A DNA stretch of 64,000 nucleotides from Oopsacas minuta (Eukaryota; Porifera; Hexactinellida; Lyssacinosida; Leucopsacidae). Below the pieces are notes generated by a model that was not told where the DNA came from, searched no databases, and saw nothing but the letters and a program-made list of their open reading frames with translations. Where the stretch lies: positions 705,068 through 769,067 of the forward strand of contig JAKMXF010000122.1 in NCBI GenBank assembly GCA_024704765.1. The letters are read 5' to 3'. Both the position numbers and the translations under genes were made by a program. Positions 55,101 through 64,000 of the stretch are shown one piece after another (position 1 is the first letter of the stretch; every line of letters begins with the position of its first letter).

Positions 55101-56392
55101 GGCTAGGTTGTTGTCTTTGTAATTCTACTCTCAAAATAGAGACTAATAGAAAGTGTGTGTATGGCCTGTCATGCCAAATTTGGGTCCACCGGACTAATTT
55201 TGCCCCAATATTGGTACAACTTTAATAAATATAGACCTTTTGAAAATTAATGTGTATTATTATTGTTAAATCGCACTAAGTTGCTGTAACAGACCTCCGA
55301 TATTGTTATATCTAAAGCAGACCAGCCACTAGTGCGAGAATATATAGTGCAGAGTCCTAAAATTTATATCCTGTTAAATCCACGACTTAAAATAATATTT
55401 ATTACGCTATGGATACAGTACCGGTACCGAGATCGTGTAAATATACTTTGGAGTATCGGTACCAGTACTCAAAGGGAATAATTTACAGTACTGGTACCGG
55501 ATAGGAGAATTTCCTTAGAGTACCGGTAAGTCTATTTGTTTTGATAATGTAAATTCACCTGGCGGAACTGTTACCGGTTCCACATGGCAAATTTACACGA
55601 TCCTAGTATCCGTGCTGTAGCCAATGTCAGTTATTTAAGTTGTTTCAATATTTATTTATGTCATATCTTTTGTTATGGAACTACTATTCAATGAATTACA
55701 GATGTTATAACACCAGAAATTCATTAAATAGTGTTTCCCAAACTAAACCTTTTCAACAGGACTACTTTTGGCCCACCAAAACTAGTCCGGCCGAGTCACT
55801 TTTGACATGACAGGCCCACCAATCCTGTCAGCATTGCTCTAAGGACCCTACCAATCCACATCCCGAATATATGCCGCATTGCTGCTGTATAGGTGTAACA
55901 CACTGTAGGGGTTCGTTTGGGGGGCCCTCCACAGTCACCAACGGGACTGGTATGGTAGTAATTTGAAGTATTGGTCGTTATATGGAAATTTTATATATTG
56001 GAAACAGTTAAGGTAGACTTTATGGGTGGAACTACTATATAAATTGGCCGTTGAGTAGCATTATATCTTATTATTAGTATTTTTCACAGTTCAGATACAG
56101 TAACAACTTATTAAATCAAGTCTTTGTAGTTTTGTACTTTATCTAAATAAATTAGTAGACTACTAGTGCGCTTCGTTTGCTCGAGCTACGCGAGTGGGTG
56201 ACACTTTGTGTTCGCCCTTGGGCCTTCGACCCTTGGGTGGGGAATAGAACCCTTGATTTTCATAATATGTACAACAACAAATATTCGTCACATGCTATTT
56301 ACAATATCATATCCGAAATTAGCGTCCCGATTATCCTATTATTGCAGTTAGGTCAATGTTTTTGAGAATATTTTGATAGATGTTACTTTAAG
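52161..56392. other. Gene-poor intergenic region upstream of the cadherin
   Basis: No convincing coding exon was found on either strand. It should contain the cadherin promoter and 5' UTR immediately right of 52160, but no TATA or initiator could be assigned. Recognisable content is a hAT-type end at about 53118-53180 (gggtttcttaaccgggggtc, ggggtccgtagg), pogo-like fragments near 53940-54060, the element at 54084-54792 and a run of ggtaccggtac-type sequence at about 55420-55580. Confidence 0.6.
54084..54792. mobile_element. hAT-like element (about 709 bp) with 8-bp target duplication
   Basis: The left end is TAGGGGTGTAGTGCTC and the right end is CCCCTACACTACACCCCTG. Flanks ttccctac and tttcctac match at 7 of 8. 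Subterminal gggggagcgct / agcggcgcttcccctcgctccc are also paired. No transposase frame remains. Confidence 0.75.
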
Positions 56393-57431
56393 TGCGTAAA
56401 GAACAACAAAAATTTACTCTGAGAGAAGGACTAGAGAGAGACCTGACAAAGAACAAATTGAAGAAAGTACTCGAGAAGAATCTACGAACGCTAGAAGATG
56501 AGATCAGAGAGGAGGAAACAAGGGGTGTGAATGTGGGGTGGATAGAGTTGGACTGGAAGATGGAACAGCTGAAACAATCAGTGATTGATGTGTGTAAGGT
56601 TATGGCACTGAAGGAGAGACCTATAATACCAGTTGATTATTCTGTGAAATTGTGTCCTGTCTGGTCTAGAGGAGGAACAGGTTCTGGTAAGATTGCTAGT
56701 CCAAGGCAAATGGCAATTGACAAAAAACACAGAATATATTTGTTGCTGATAATGACGCTAACATAATACAAGTATTCAATGGAGAAGGTAACCATCTCTA
56801 CACAATACCAACACCTCAATGGCCTGCTGGAATAGCTCTAATGGATGAATTCATTTTTGTATCTGCTAAAGACGACCTAGTAAAGATAGAAAAGTCAAGC
56901 AATAATTCTATCAAATCGGTTAAAACAAAGAGAAGAGTCTGGGGAATTGACATTGATAGAAACATGAATGTTTATGGATGTGAGCTTGAGAACAAATCAG
57001 TAATTGTGTTTGATAAAAATCTCAAATTCCTGAAAAGAATCAAACTTAAATCTACTCAAGTTAAATCCGATACAGTAACAGAGAGCATAATTCTGTACGA
57101 GGATAACATGTATATCATGTTTGGTTGCTCTCCTCCTTTCCTTCTACAAATATTCTCTCTAGAAGGAATGCTAGTGAGGTGTTTGATAGAAGAAAGTGAA
57201 ATTAGCTGGAGTGATTTCTTCTTAATTGATCAACTGGGGAATATTATCGTAGCAGATTGGTTAGGAAAACAAATCAAGATATTCTCCAATAAAGGAAAAA
57301 TACTACACACAATTAGTAGTGATATGCTACGAGGAGACCAGGAGTTATGCTATCCCTATGGATTAGCTATTGACAAGAATAGAATTATTGTAGCTCAGGA
57401 GAACAAGGAATGTAATCTCCTAGCTTTCTAG
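56393..57431 (+). pseudogene. NHL-repeat (TRIM-NHL-like) gene fragment, 5'-incomplete and frameshifted
   Basis: The first part (56393-56740) encodes a charged coiled-coil-like segment (TKNKLKKVLEKNLRTLEDE) and then the start of a beta-propeller (GKIASPRQMAIDKKHRIY). The frame breaks at an AT run near 56731-56742. The next frame continues ADNDANIIQVFNGEG and five or so NHL/YWTD-like blades (GIDIDRNMNVYGCE, LIDQLGNIIVADW, PYGLAIDKNRIIVA) to a TAG at 57429-57431. No ATG opens the first frame: a TAA lies just before it, so an upstream exon joined at TTTAAG is possible. NHL propellers bind protein or RNA; RING/B-box parts are not visible. It may be a pseudogene or a real gene with a sequence error. 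Confidence 0.68.
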
Positions 57432-57532
57432 TTTATTCCCAATATTTATAATATTTGTTATTTTTACTATTTTCCTATCTTCAATTTATTTCTATTTACC
57501 TTATAACTAAGCATAAATCTACCTTTAATCAT

Positions 57533-58205
57533 TAGCCTACTAAATATAAAGCCTAACAATAAAAGTACCAGGGATGCAGTATTAGCTGAAAGCGTGTGAC
57601 ATGCATATGTCAGAATTTACTGTTCTGATCTTGTCAGAATATTTAGTTTTGCACTTGTCAGAATGGTTTATAGCGAGTTTATTGTGATCCGATTTGGGAG
57701 AATTAATTTTTACATTAGTTTCGACGCTATTTAGTTGTTTATTGTTTTGGATTGACGGATTTAAATATCACCTTCTGGTAATTTTTTAAATATAGCTGTA
57801 TTAAAAAACACCTGGCCAGTTATCCAAATAGTGTACTGAAATGCCTTAACCAACGAGCCAACTTTTGAATGACAATTTTTTGACATTTTGTATAAAAGGG
57901 TCTATAGATCATTTCATTTATTCACTTTTAGTTGATAAATGCAATATTTAACGTTCTACAATGCATCAAAGAATGATATATTTTACTAAATAAATGCTTA
58001 CTAGAGAAATATTTTGACAAATTCTTGAAAATTTTCAGCATTTATTGGTGTAAAATTTGATGTGCTACAAAATGTAATACATTTATTCTGCCAAAATCCA
58101 TTTTTCTGCAATAAAGAACTTATGTCAATAAATGCTTTCAAGTTAATACTGCATCCCTGGTGCCAAAATTTCGAGTTACTGTTAGGCCTTATGTTTAGTA
58201 GGCTA
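57533..58205. mobile_element. Inverted-repeat element (673 bp)
   Basis: The left end TAGCCTACTAAATATAAAGC continues to ccagggatgcagtatta. The right end carries the complement (taatactgcatccctgg..gttaggcc..tttagtaggcta). Inside are three spaced cttgtcagaat motifs at 57595-57665. No coding frame is convincing. It lies between the NHL fragment and the RNF146-like gene. Confidence 0.72.
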
Positions 58206-58347
58206 TGCTTTAATTTAATTAATTCATTAACACATTTACTAATTATCACAAACTCTCCCTTAGAGACTGAGAACTGGGAAATCTTTTTCTTTTGTTTCTT
58301 TACTCGTATATCATTACATGAATTTTCGAATTTTAGTATCATTTGTA

Positions 58348-58420
58348 CAGTGGATACCGGTTATCAGAACCCGTAACCCTTGGGAGTAACAAAATGTGTT
58401 TTTATAACTGGTATCTACTG
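58348..58420. mobile_element. 73-bp miniature TA-flanked element
   Basis: CAGTGGATACCGGTTATCAG at the left and ATAACTGGTATCTACTG at the right are imperfect inverted repeats, with TA duplications at 58346-58347 and 58421-58422. Almost nothing remains between the ends. Confidence 0.75.
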
Positions 58421-58422
58421 TA

Positions 58423-58968
58423 TCTACCCTTTGGCCGAGAGACGTTAGGAGTTATCTCCTTCTGTCCAGCGATACCAGGGTTACATAACATCTGAGGTTG
58501 ATAGAGCTGTGAATAGTAACACATCTCTGTTAACTGTTGATTATATTGAATTTGATAAGTAGTGACGAAATCGCCGCAACAGTGATCATCTGACCTATTT
58601 GATCCAGCGTATTGTAGTGTTGCGCTTGAATCTGTCGTCTGTTTTGTCAAAAACTGTCCCTGAATGGGATATTATTGTCACTGTATCTATAAGAATTAAT
58701 TTACCACACTCGACTAGATATGATGCGTTACGTAAGAGGTAGGATATGCACAGGGCTATCACATTTCTCATACCCTTTCCTTGTAGTATTACGTCACGTT
58801 TGAAAGCCCCCAAAATGGAATATATTAGTAACTATTATTCTTAACTGCGTAATAGACATTTGGCATGGAAAGTTTTCGATTGACTCTTTAGTGCATAATC
58901 TCATAGTGTATATATAAATATGTTGTATAACTTCTATTACCTGTATACATTTGCACGTGCACAAGGTA
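58423..58968. other. Intergenic stretch, no feature recognised
   Basis: Two short minus-strand frames here (58402-58650 and 58595-58813) match nothing I recognise and have no splice or domain support. I see no RNA gene. Confidence 0.4.
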
Positions 58969-59132
58969 CAGTAGAACTCGTTAGTATGAACACGGTTAAT
59001 ACGAACAATATTTACACATAATCAAGTCCCTACAATCGTTTTTCAATTGGTCTTGCTCGGTTAATATGTACTCCGGATAAGAAGTACAAATATCGAAGGT
59101 CCGCCCGTGTACGTATTAATGAGATTCTACTG
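58969..59132. mobile_element. TA-flanked pogo-type miniature element (164 bp)
   Basis: The left end is CAGTAGAACTCGTTAGTATG and the right end is ATTAATGAGATTCTACTG, TA on both sides. The interior ttaatacgaacaatatttac and aagtccctacaat are shared with 61924-62082. Confidence 0.8.
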
Positions 59133-59222
59133 TAATTTTCGAATAATTCAGCCATGTATAAATTTGGCCCAATAATTCAGTGTATTGGCATGTATTTGTA
59201 TATCATGTAAATCACTCTTGCT

Positions 59223-59263
59223 GGGGGGATATATTCCCCTATCCCCCCCTGGATCCGCCACTC
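59223..59263 (-). mobile_element. Truncated hAT element end
   Basis: On the minus strand this reads AGTGGCGGATCCAGG followed by a G run and tcccc, like the left end of the element at 9907-10360. The other end is not present nearby. Confidence 0.6.
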
Positions 59264-59625
59264 TAAATAAATAATATAATATGGATATTACAGTTGAAGT
59301 AGACTAGTGAGGCTCTCAAGAAAAAACTGAGAAACAAATGAGATACGTACATTCATCTGCAAAGTTTAAATAAGTATATCCGCATGCGGAACTTGCCCAA
59401 ATTTACCCTTTCCCCAACATCAAAAATTTGGTAAATCAAGAACCTGATCTCGTGTTTTCGTGTTTTCAGGATCTAAGGATTATACTCTTAGGGCATTAAA
59501 TGCCTCAGATTTTTGCACCATCCCTTAGAGTTTTTACTAACGCGGTTATACAGTGTATATGTATTATTATTAAGCAACTAAAACTTAGTAATTCTTACAG
59601 CTCTTTTAATTGGATTTACAACAGC

Positions 59626-60004
59626 ATGGAGAATGATGAAATTGTTAGCAAACTAGGTTCTCTATTAGAGAATCTGGATATCAAATCTTCTGTGGATGTC
59701 AAATCTTCTGTGGATATCAAATCTTCTGTGGATGAAGCTACTGACTCAGAAACTGCTAATTCATTAGAATGTCCTATCTGTCTACAGTACCCTAACTATC
59801 CTATAGAGCTAGATAATTGCAAACACGTATTCTGCTTTCTGTGCATCAAAGGAGTTTGTCTAAGGATTTCTCGCTGTCCCATATGCAGAGCTGAAATACC
59901 CAGAGATATTGCTTTTGCTGGAATAACTGAAAATCAGCTGCTCAATGGTACTGGAACAAAGGAAGTTTCAAAACAAAGCACTGATGCATACTGGTACTAC
60001 GAAG
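59626..60004 (+). CDS. RNF146: RNF146-like exon 1: N-terminus, RING, start of WWE
   Basis: Codes residues 1-126 plus one base. It includes three tandem 18-nt units (59677-59730) giving DIKSSV/DVKSSV/DIKSSV, then the RING finger. The donor GTTAGT leaves phase 1 within the WWE domain. Confidence 0.92.
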
Positions 60005-60510
60005 GTTAGTGTTTGATTTATTCGGTTAGATCAGGACTTATAATCAAGCCCAAAGGCTGACATTGCCTGACAAATGACCATTTTCCATTTTCCTCCGTTC
60101 CGTAAATAGAGAATGCTTAGAAATCGAATTTGAAGATATTCCTTATGATTTACACATTTCAAACATTCTTAGATAATTATCATATCTGGCTTGGTTGTCA
60201 GAGATTGATGGTTTGCAACCTTTCTTGCTTTATAACATGTTAGTAATATGAATTTATTCTAGGCTACAGAGGTTGGTGGGAGTATGACAGTGTGACAGGA
60301 TCTAAGATAGAACAAGCGTTTCAATCAGGAGAGCATAAACTCAATGTCTATCTATTTGGATACAATTACACGATTAATCTGGATAAGATGCAACAGTGTC
60401 GTGAAGACAGTACTAATCGTGTTAGAAAGATCCTGAGAAATGAGGTTCAGATGGATAGTGACAAGAAGGGTGTAGCTGGAATATTTTCTACAAAAAACTC
60501 CGACAAATGA
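59626..60510 (+). CDS. RNF146: RNF146-like E3 ubiquitin ligase (RING + WWE), two exons, 208 aa
   Basis: Exons 59626-60004 and 60263-60510 join in phase 1. RNF146 (Iduna) recognises iso-ADP-ribose in poly-ADP-ribosylated proteins through its WWE domain and ubiquitinates them, for example axin after tankyrase action. Here residues 49-87 form a C3HC4 RING: C49, C52, C65, H67, C70, C73, C84, C87. Residues about 121-190 form the WWE domain (AYWYYEGYRGWWEYD), with conserved W/Y residues and a Q/R-rich end. The tail DKKGVAGI is also RNF146-like. At 208 residues it is shorter than vertebrate homologues, lacking their long tail. The ATG at 59626 was chosen over an in-frame ATG at 59500 because the extension is not conserved-looking. 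An 18-nt triplication lies before the RING. Confidence 0.93.
60263..60510 (+). CDS. RNF146: RNF146-like exon 2: WWE domain and C-terminus
   Basis: The acceptor TTCTAG precedes GYRGWWEYDSVTG, the second WWE strand. It continues with VYLFGYNYTINLDKMQQ and a short lysine-rich tail, stopping with TGA at 60508-60510. The intron is 258 bp. Confidence 0.93.
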
Positions 60511-61331
60511 ATTATTGCTGATATTTCATTTGTATTGCACTACTGCTATGTAATTACACGTTATTAATGAAGTGAATTGTTAAAACATTGAGACTATAGT
60601 ATATACTATTTAATCCTTATTGAGGATTTCAATACCGGAAAAGTTCAAAAGAAACTGGAAATTACCTCCCAAGCAAAGAAAATCCCTCCAATGAATATAG
60701 GGATACCTATTTTAGTATTTAATGCTAGAGAACATCTTGTCCTAACCCTTATCAGCTCTAGTTTATACGTTTTAACAAGATTCTGTCAGGAGCTGCCTTA
60801 ATCCTTACCTTATATGCTTATGTTAATAATTATCTCTAGAATGCTGTCCTCCTACATCCTACTACCAGCTACCCTTGATAATTATACAGTCAATTCAGCT
60901 TAGTTTTTTTCTACACAGATTGTCCTAATTAAGTTAGGATTCCTTATACTATGAATGGAATTTACAATATATGCTGTGTTTTGGAACGCTCAAATAACTG
61001 ATCATAGGATAATAACTGGTCATAGGATAATAACTGGTCATAGGATAATAACTGGTCATAGGATAATAACTGGTCATAGGATAATAACTGGTCATAGGAT
61101 CTACAATAGAATGGCATATGATTCCAATTAAGCTGAAATCCTGATTATTGAAATTTGTATTATCAGGATTAGTTAAGAATTCTCTTAAGATTGTTTGATA
61201 TAGTTTGGAAGTAAAATATATTTCCTATTAAATAATTTGTTGAATTATTAATCAAACCTTCACAATCCTCTCACATATTATAATTATCCTCAATCATTTA
61301 ATTCATTCTGAATTATCATAGCTGTTGGTTA
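60511..61331. other. Intergenic region between the RNF146-like and BBOF1-like genes
   Basis: AT-rich and without coding potential. It holds the 18-bp tandem array at 60994-61100 and presumably the BBOF1-like promoter and RNF146-like 3' UTR. An aataaa-like polyadenylation signal directly after 60510 could not be assigned with confidence. Confidence 0.5.
60994..61100. repeat. 18-bp tandem repeat, about 6 copies
   Basis: The unit ataactggtcataggata occurs six times, identical except for one base in the first copy (gatcat for ggtcat). It sits about 230 bp upstream of the BBOF1-like start codon. Confidence 0.95.
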
Positions 61332-61640
61332 ATGGCCAAAAAGAAGGTAACCAAGAAGCTGAAGAAGGGAGGAAAGGCTAAAGGGAAGGGCAAGAAGAAA
61401 AGCAAGAAAGGTGGAGAGAAGGTGGACAAAGAGCTCGTGTACAAAGAAGCTGTATCTCAGTGTAAGATATGGGAGCATAGAGTATCTGCTGTAGAGCTGT
61501 CTAGACAGGAGTACAGAGATCATACATTTAAGCTTTTGAAAGAGAATGAATCCCTACACCAAGCCCTGCGTGGAACTGAGCAGGATACAATAGAAGTGAT
61601 AGCCTTCTTGAAGAGAGAATCTGGACAGAAAGAGGCTCTC
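61332..61640 (+). CDS. BBOF1: BBOF1-like exon 1
   Basis: 103 codons: a basic N-terminal tail of about 33 residues, then the first coiled-coil helix ending KRESGQKEAL. A strong GTAAGT donor follows at 61641; read-through would stop within 14 codons. Confidence 0.9.
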
Positions 61641-64000
61641 GTAAGTTGTAGTAATATATACAATGATTCTGTAATTAACTAATTATATGGAGAACTTACT
61701 TGTTTTAGTAGATTCTCGTAATCACGTACCAGGGCACAGTCGAATTCGTACTCCCTATCCACTTATCCAGAGATACATCTTACCCGTGTTCCTGTTAATG
61801 GGAGTCTATAGAAGGTATACGTATGGGTTACCAATTCCCAACACTTATAAAATTGGAATAGATTCATTTATTTCATTTAAGTATATACTATTTCAAAAGA
61901 TTAGTGTTAGTTATAGCAAATTACAGTAGAACCTCCTTAATACGAACTTCCCGATATGACGAACAAATATTCACAAAATATTAAGTCCCTAATCCCTACA
62001 ATAGTTATTCAATTGGTATTACTCCGGAAATAACCAACAGATTTGACCATATGTTGGTGTTTGTATTTACGAGGTTCCACTGTGTAGGAATTTACACGAT
62101 TTGGAGCAAATCAGTTAAATAAAGTGGAGCATTAGTCGTCTATAATAAGGCAATAAGTGTATAGAAAATTTATAAGCTACACGCTACGGCTCGTATAATC
62201 TTCTTTGTCATTTCTCTTGGGCGACAATCGTTAACCGCTTCCACTGTACTATCTTACAAATAGCTTTAGGAAACAAAATCAAACCTGTGGGGGTCCAGAA
62301 TGCGAAATTACTACATCTATGTAAATTTCACATAAATATAGTCTCCGCCTCTAAACCTGGGGGTCCACACCCCTAGTCCCAGGTACCCATAATGGCGCCT
62401 ACGGTCATTGGCTACCTCCTCTAATATAACGATGAATATCAAATTACTACCACACCTCTGGAAAAATACCACTTATGGCCAGTCCTCTCTGTATTTGTGT
62501 GAGAGTATGATTAATCATATGATGAATCATGTAGATATGAATTAAGAATGTCGAAATTAGAATTTACAAGTTTGATTCCCTAACTAGTTATTGAAACTTA
62601 TAGCCAGGGTTAATCGAGCTCGTAAATTTATATAACAGTTTTGAATATGCCAAAAGTTGTGGAATATTTTGAATGATTTACTAATCCGTTTGTATATTTT
62701 ATACTTCCAATTTCCAGAATCCTACTCTACTCCTAAATGTACACATTATTCATTACAAAGTCATCGCTTCCTAGATGTACGTTGTATGGGATCCAGTGAT
62801 CAATTATTGCCAGTAATTCTCAGTTCCGCACATATGTTTTCCTGTGCCTCAAGTTAGAGTATTGTTGGCTAATCATATACACAAATAAAATATTAGTTTT
62901 GGGTGCCAGGAACTTTATCCTCAACTAGTACAGCAAAATTGGCCTACTACTAATCCACCAAAATGATCTTACAATAGGTTATCAATCCGTCTTAGCTATT
63001 ATTGGAATCACAACTGTTCATCGAATCTAGCGCACTGCACTAACTGATGTAGATATCCCTGTATCTATACTTAGGCTGGCTATATCTATTGTGATTCAAA
63101 TACAACGAACCTCCAATTAGGGAACACTCTTTGGACTGCTGAATAGTAACCTAATATGGCTGTTTTCCATGATAAGAGGTCTGCCTTTTAGTGGCCTATC
63201 ATAATCTTTATGAGGCATAGCGTTCTCTAATGGAGGTTTTACTGTATGTCGTAGGCTAAACTAGATACTTCATCCAATAGGTGCTAGGCTACTAGTACAA
63301 TGTTAGAAGTACTACATGTATACAGTCTCAGTTGCTATGGAACGTATTCGAACATTCAATTGTAGTTTTGCTGCCTCGGAATCCCGGACTAAATCAACTT
63401 CCCGTTTCCCAGAAATGATAGATCTCTTGAATTATTTATCCAACAGTCCTAACTAATAAACTATGTATGTAATTACAATTGAAGAACTATTTCTCAGTTT
63501 TCCGGTAAATCCCGGTAAATAATAAAATCATTCCCGGTATCCCAGGAGAGAAATCTCAGGGAAATACAGCAACACTAATGCCCTAAACAAGGTATAAGAC
63601 TGATACATATAAGTGATATAACTACTTGTAATCTTTGTAGATCACTGAGCTACAAGAGGAAAAGAAACGTGTAAAGAGAGACCTACGCAAAGAGAAAGAG
63701 GAATTGCTATCACAGCACAGAGAAAATATCCTTCTGCTGAATGAAGCGCTGTCTGCAAAGGGCCAGGAGATCAAGGTGTTGCAGGCAGAACTTAAACAAG
63801 TGAAAGAGTTTAGGAAGATGCGGACCCAGCTGTTGGATGAGCTAGAGAGTAGCAAGAGTAAGCTGCAGCAGACGGAAATATATTGTAGGGAGTCTATGAG
63901 GAAAACTGAACAGAAGTGCTTTGAAGAGAAGCTACGGATGCATCAAGAGACTACTCGGAAGATGGCAGAGCTAGCGGAGAGAGCACATGAAGAAGCCAAG
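61332..64000 (+). CDS. BBOF1: BBOF1-like basal body-orientation factor, 5' part (continues beyond window)
   Basis: Two exons (61332-61640 and 63641-64000, phase 0 junction) give 223 codons, open at the window edge. BBOF1 (CCDC176) is a coiled-coil protein of motile-cilium basal bodies and axonemes needed for aligned ciliary beating. It starts with a lysine-rich tail (MAKKKVTKKLKKGGKAKGKG). Then comes a stretch with the family pattern IWEHRVSAVELSRQEYRD, followed by long heptad coiled coil and the characteristic EEKLRMHQE..MAELAERAHEEA near the window end. The ATG at 61332 opens the lysine-rich N-terminus that is usual for the family. The gene implies a ciliated animal. Confidence 0.88.
61924..62082. 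mobile_element. TA-type pogo miniature element (159 bp) in BBOF1-like intron
   Basis: The left end is CAGTAGAACCTCCTTAATAC and the right end is TTTACGAGGTTCCACTG. TA precedes it; TG follows, so one side of the duplication has mutated. It closely resembles 58969-59132. Confidence 0.75.
63103..63244. mobile_element. TA-flanked miniature element (142 bp) in BBOF1-like intron
   Basis: The left end is CAACGAACCTCCAATTAGGG and the right end is TCTAATGGAGGTTTTACTG, TA on both sides. Outside it, the rest of the 2-kb intron (61641-63640) shows a hAT-like gggggtcca pair near 62290-62370 and nothing else recognisable. Confidence 0.68.
63641..64000 (+). CDS. BBOF1: BBOF1-like exon 2 (runs to window edge)
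   Basis: The acceptor CTTTGTAG precedes ITELQEEKKRVKRDL. All 120 codons form charged heptad coiled coil with no proline, ending in the conserved ERAHEEAK. The exon is still open at 64000. Confidence 0.9.
   Translation, partial: MTELQEEKKRVKRDLRKEKEELLSQHRENILLLNEALSAKGQEIKVLQAELKQVKEFRKMRTQLLDELESSKSKLQQTEIYCRESMRKTEQKCFEEKLRMHQETTRKMAELAERAHEEAK

Noticed and set aside
58402-58813. Two overlapping minus-strand frames
   Set aside because: No recognised domain; partly made of a miniature element end.
59500-59625. N-terminal extension of the RNF146-like protein from an upstream ATG
   Set aside because: Hydrophobic, low-quality sequence not expected for this cytosolic/nuclear ligase; the ATG at 59626 starts the acidic N-terminus.

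Overview
The window comes from an animal nuclear genome. Three lines of evidence support this: a giant multi-exon extracellular cadherin, an RNF146-type RING-WWE ubiquitin ligase, and a BBOF1-type basal-body protein. All are split by GT-AG introns. The DNA is strongly AT-rich and full of DNA transposons. The gene content and the NHL-repeat fragment would fit a non-bilaterian animal such as a sponge or cnidarian, but the sequence alone does not fix the species.

Layout. From 617 to 52160, on the minus strand, lies the 5' portion of one cadherin gene. I traced 24 coding exons by hand. All splice phases agree, and together they give one uninterrupted reading frame of 2154 codons. It starts with a signal peptide, continues directly into EC repeats (19 complete plus most of a 20th), and runs off the left edge of the window before any membrane-spanning segment. 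Introns range from about 100 bp to 5.3 kb and make up nearly 90 percent of the locus.

The introns are a museum of mobile DNA. They hold a decayed full-length hAT element (34049-37388), its non-autonomous relatives, a KRBA2/Ginger-like integrase remnant (about 40.8-41.6 kb), a probable P-element-like transposase remnant (about 14.4-15.1 kb), and the 3' end of a non-LTR retrotransposon (about 11.5-11.9 kb). They also hold many miniature inverted-repeat elements, with either 8-bp (hAT) or TA (Tc1/pogo) target duplications, plus foldback elements and short tandem repeats.

Right of the cadherin start, 52161-56392 is gene-poor and repeat-bearing. Four plus-strand items follow: a 5'-incomplete, frameshifted NHL-repeat gene fragment (56393-57431), miniature elements, a two-exon RNF146-like E3 ligase (59626-60510), and the first two exons of a BBOF1-like coiled-coil gene (61332 to the window end). 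These genes do not form an operon or shared pathway. Cadherin serves adhesion, RNF146 serves poly-ADP-ribose-directed ubiquitination, and BBOF1 serves motile cilia.
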